57,415 bases of DNA from Dethiosulfovibrio faecalis (lineage in GTDB: Bacteria; Synergistota; Synergistia; Synergistales; Dethiosulfovibrionaceae), in NCBI RefSeq assembly GCF_021568795.1, contig NZ_JAKGUE010000005.1, positions 79,089-136,503 on the forward strand. Reading direction: 5' to 3'. A model generated the notes under the pieces. The model worked only from the letters and a program-made list of their open reading frames with translations. It was not told where the DNA came from and did no database searches. Positions 55,387 through 57,415 of the stretch are shown piece by piece (the stretch's first letter is position 1; each line of letters begins with the position of its first letter). The translations under genes and the position numbers were made by a program.

Positions 55387-56175
55387 TTGGATCTTGGACT
55401 GAGAGATAAGACAGCCATAGTGATGGCCTCCAGCGGAGGTCTCGGCAAGGGTATAGCCACCGAGCTCGCCAGAGAGGGAGCCAAGGTGATGCTGTTCAGC
55501 CCGTCGGAGGAAAAGCTGGCAGAAGCTCAAAGGGATATAGAGAAGGAGACCGGCAACAGGCCGTCCTTCTTCGTCGGAGATATCACCGCGGCGGAGGACA
55601 TAAAGGGCCTGGTGGACGCCACCGTGAAAAAACTAGGGCCTGTCTACGCCCTGGTGAACAACACCGGAGGGCCTCCTGCCGGTACCTTCGACGACTTCGA
55701 GGACACGGCCTGGCAAAAAGCCTTCGAGCTCACGCTTTTGTCCTATATCCGTACCGTCAGGGCGGTCCTTCCGTCCATGAGGGGCAACGGAGGCGGCAGG
55801 ATCGTGAACTCCACTTCGTCCTCGGTAAAATCGGTCCTGGACAACCTGATACTGTCCAACACCTTCAGGACCGGGGTCATGGGGCTGACGAAATCCCTGT
55901 CCCAAGAGCTCGGAAAGGACGGCATTCTGGTCAACGTCATAGGTCCGGGAAGGATAGGTACCGCCAGGATAGAGCATCTGGACTCGATCAGGGCGGAAAG
56001 GTCGGGGCTGTCGGTCGAAGAGGTCCGACGCAAGGCCTTCGACTCCATCCCCCTGGGAAGATATGGAACAGTGGACGAATACGGCCGATTGGCCGCCTTC
56101 CTCTGCTCCGAGGCCAACACCTACATAACGGGACAGACTATCCTCCTGGACGGAGGGATGGTCAAGGCGTTCTAG
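55387..56175 (+). CDS. SDR-like oxidoreductase with altered active site
   Basis: A 262-residue Rossmann protein of the short-chain dehydrogenase/reductase superfamily, closest in build to FabG-like 3-oxoacyl-ACP reductases. The glycine motif is MASSGGLGKG instead of TGxxxGIG, and where the catalytic YxxxK is expected (aligned with the segment ahead of TGVMGLTKSL) the sequence has SNTFR, so both Tyr and Lys are replaced. The catalytic Ser may be in NSTSSS. This is the pattern of a known BKR-like SDR subgroup that lacks the tetrad. The TTG start at 55387 follows AGGAGGGA. NAD(P) binding is plausible; reductase activity is doubtful. Confidence 0.83.
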   Translation: MDLGLRDKTAIVMASSGGLGKGIATELAREGAKVMLFSPSEEKLAEAQRDIEKETGNRPSFFVGDITAAEDIKGLVDATVKKLGPVYALVNNTGGPPAGTFDDFEDTAWQKAFELTLLSYIRTVRAVLPSMRGNGGGRIVNSTSSSVKSVLDNLILSNTFRTGVMGLTKSLSQELGKDGILVNVIGPGRIGTARIEHLDSIRAERSGLSVEEVRRKAFDSIPLGRYGTVDEYGRLAAFLCSEANTYITGQTILLDGGMVKAF

Positions 56176-56195
56176 CAAAGGAAGTTCTCACACAG

Positions 56196-56228
56196 GGGGC
56201 CGAGGCAAATTTTCGCCTCGGCCCCTTT
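56196..56228 (+). terminator. Terminator between convergent genes
   Basis: GGGGCCGAGGC paired with GCCTCGGCCCC, eight-base loop, then TTT. It serves the SDR gene and perhaps the DUF2000 remnant. Confidence 0.75.
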
Positions 56229-56231
56229 AGG

Positions 56232-56555
56232 TCACCTCAACAACGGCATGGCACCGGTGAGGCTGTTCACCTTCTTAGCGTCGCCGCAGATGGCCAACCC
56301 CAGATAGACGTAACAGCTCTCCTCCGTAGAGGCGGATTTTTCAACGTACTCTCCGTAGGTCCTGCAACCTCGGGCAACGTCGGAAAAGTCCACCACGGTC
56401 AGATCGTCGTAATCCTCCCGATAGAGCATGCCGCGGAGCTCCTTCAGCTTTTCCTCCGACCCTTTCAAGACCGGAACAGGGATCTTGACTATGCCCTCGT
56501 GGGAAAAGCCGCTCCCATCGGTCACGTCCTCCCCCACAGCCTCGGGAAACCTCAT
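56232..56555 (-). pseudogene. 5'-truncated DUF2000 gene
   Basis: A 107-residue frame whose residues match the middle and end of DUF2000 proteins (usually about 135-145 residues): FPEAVGEDVTDGSG near the start, then PIPVLKGSEEKLKELR-like and CGDAKKVNSLTGAMPLLR at the end. The first 35-40 residues of the fold (the first beta strand and the helix before FPEAVGE) are absent; an in-frame stop lies two codons upstream of the ATG, and the sequence further up is AT-rich and unrelated. Possibly still translated, but probably a remnant. Confidence 0.6.
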
Positions 56556-56768
56556 GGCTCATTTGATGTAGCAGTATCGCCCCAGTAACCTCCGGTGTTT
56601 ACAACATCTCATTGGATTTCAGTGTAGCAAACGACAAGGCACAAGTTCGCCCCCAAACACAAGGGGAAAAAGGCAGATAGGAGAAAGAAAGGCGATTGCT
56701 TTGGCTTAGAAGCCTTTTTTCCACTAGCTCAATTGAAACAGACAACGCCCAAAATCCTTTGACAAATA
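56556..56768. other. AT-rich junction without a supported gene
   Basis: About 210 bases between the DUF2000 remnant and the HEPN-type gene. An 85-codon minus-strand frame (56599-56856) overlaps but looks non-coding. The base composition shifts from GC-rich to AT-rich here, which suggests a boundary of inserted DNA. Confidence 0.4.
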
Positions 56769-57317
56769 TTAGAATAGCTCGGACATAAGATCTTTCTCTT
56801 TTGGCAAATGATTTCTCCTTACAATAGCATGCATTCCTTCTACAAGAAGGTGCCAAGCTCTTAGCAATTGTTCAAAAGTAACATCAACGGTCCTGCCATG
56901 AGCCACATTAGACCTAATTGTATAGCTAACCCTTGAAGCATCATAAACTTCCTTTCGCTCTTCACCCACTAGAAGAGACAATAACAATGAAACTCGAAAA
57001 GAAAGTTCTTGTGAAATTTCAAATAACGACTCAATTCCCTGCCATATTTGCATTAAGCACATGCCCGAATCCTTAATAGTAGGTGCCACAGAAATAGCCT
57101 TCCTTGCTAATCTAAGCTGGGGATGTTTTCTTTCCATATCAAGCCATTTTTTTGCAATATCAATAGAATCAATAAAAAACTTACTATTTATTTTTTGTTT
57201 GCCGTTAAAAATAGTATAGCTATAGAAGTTCTCAAAATCAGATATTTTAACAGAACCAATTTCTGCAACTTCCATTTCTTTTATCCAGTCTGGCAACTGA
57301 TCTCTACGATGTTGGCT
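56769..57317 (-). pseudogene. HEPN (ApeA-like) protein gene, probably 5'-truncated
   Basis: An AT-rich frame of about 175-183 codons encoding an all-helical protein with R-S-N-V-A-H-G (an Rx4H motif near residue 130), the RNase motif of HEPN domains, and a layout like the C-terminal HEPN of ApeA-type anti-phage proteins. A TTG at 57296 could start it, but no ribosome-binding site is evident and the frame stays open to 57317, where a stop occurs close to what looks like the end of an insertion sequence. ApeA-type proteins have a larger N-terminal region that is missing here. The codon use differs strongly from the chromosome. Confidence 0.5.
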
Positions 57318-57323
57318 TTATAG

Positions 57324-57415
57324 TGGACCCGGAAAAATGGACCACCGAGTAAGTTGCTAGGTTAAGGTCAAGAACAGGCTGCTGTATCATAGGTCTCAGA
57401 AAGAGGGGGACATAA
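57324..57415. mobile_element. Putative insertion-sequence end, cut by the window edge
   Basis: TGGACCCGGAAAAATGGACC at 57324-57343 resembles the terminal inverted repeat of IS3-type elements, and the last bases (AAAGAGGGGGACATAA) look like a ribosome-binding site followed by the first bases of a start codon for a transposase gene beyond the window. The element lies directly against the truncated HEPN gene. The other end and the transposase are not visible, so the family is tentative. Confidence 0.4.

Overview
The window looks like a chromosomal segment of an anaerobic, diderm, amino-acid-using bacterium. Gene content (M20 peptidase with a YfcC-type carrier, archaeal-type leuC/leuD, AddAB, nitrogenase-like reductase, ABC metal importers) and moderate-to-high GC best fit Synergistota such as Dethiosulfovibrio. 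That placement is an inference from content; no rRNA or tRNA gene was seen.

Layout. 1-4.9 kb: a carrier and an M20 amidohydrolase read leftward, divergent from an IclR regulator, then a YbaK-type deacylase and a polysaccharide deacetylase. 5.0-7.3 kb: a structured leader RNA precedes a PLP aminotransferase and an ornithine cyclodeaminase-family enzyme. 7.4-14.6 kb (minus strand): the most unusual part, one tightly packed operon of a NifH-like protein, two different nitrogenase component-1-like proteins and a FecBCD-type ABC importer, followed past a terminator by a TIM-barrel gene. 14.7-18.5 kb: a second, Fe3+-type ABC importer. 18.6-25.0 kb: an AddAB-like helicase-nuclease in which both subunits carry the four-cysteine nuclease signature.

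25.1-43.2 kb is mostly housekeeping: LemA plus a DUF2207 protein, a PAS-rich sensor kinase that lacks its phospho-acceptor histidine, a 49-residue repeat protein with its own promoter and terminator, RNase HI fused to a SWIM-type zinc motif next to rlmN, a ZIP transporter and an NlpC/P60 peptidase, a purine permease with a phosphoribosyltransferase, an MBL hydrolase, an S10 carboxypeptidase, a chemoreceptor with a CZB domain, prfC, and a nitrilase. 43.2-45.2 kb is a more AT-rich insert with an AAA ATPase/DUF4276 pair that resembles a phage-defence module.

45.2-50.0 kb is a complete leucine operon, leuCDBA, with a promoter, a branched-chain-rich leader peptide and an attenuator-like terminator. 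50.2-56.2 kb holds a probable lipoprotein, an FrsA-like hydrolase, a ceramidase-like protein, a GNAT acetyltransferase and an SDR-like protein with a non-canonical active site. The right end (56.2-57.4 kb) is decayed accessory DNA: a 5'-truncated DUF2000 gene, an AT-rich HEPN-type gene that loses its 5' end, and what looks like the terminal repeat of an insertion sequence running off the edge.
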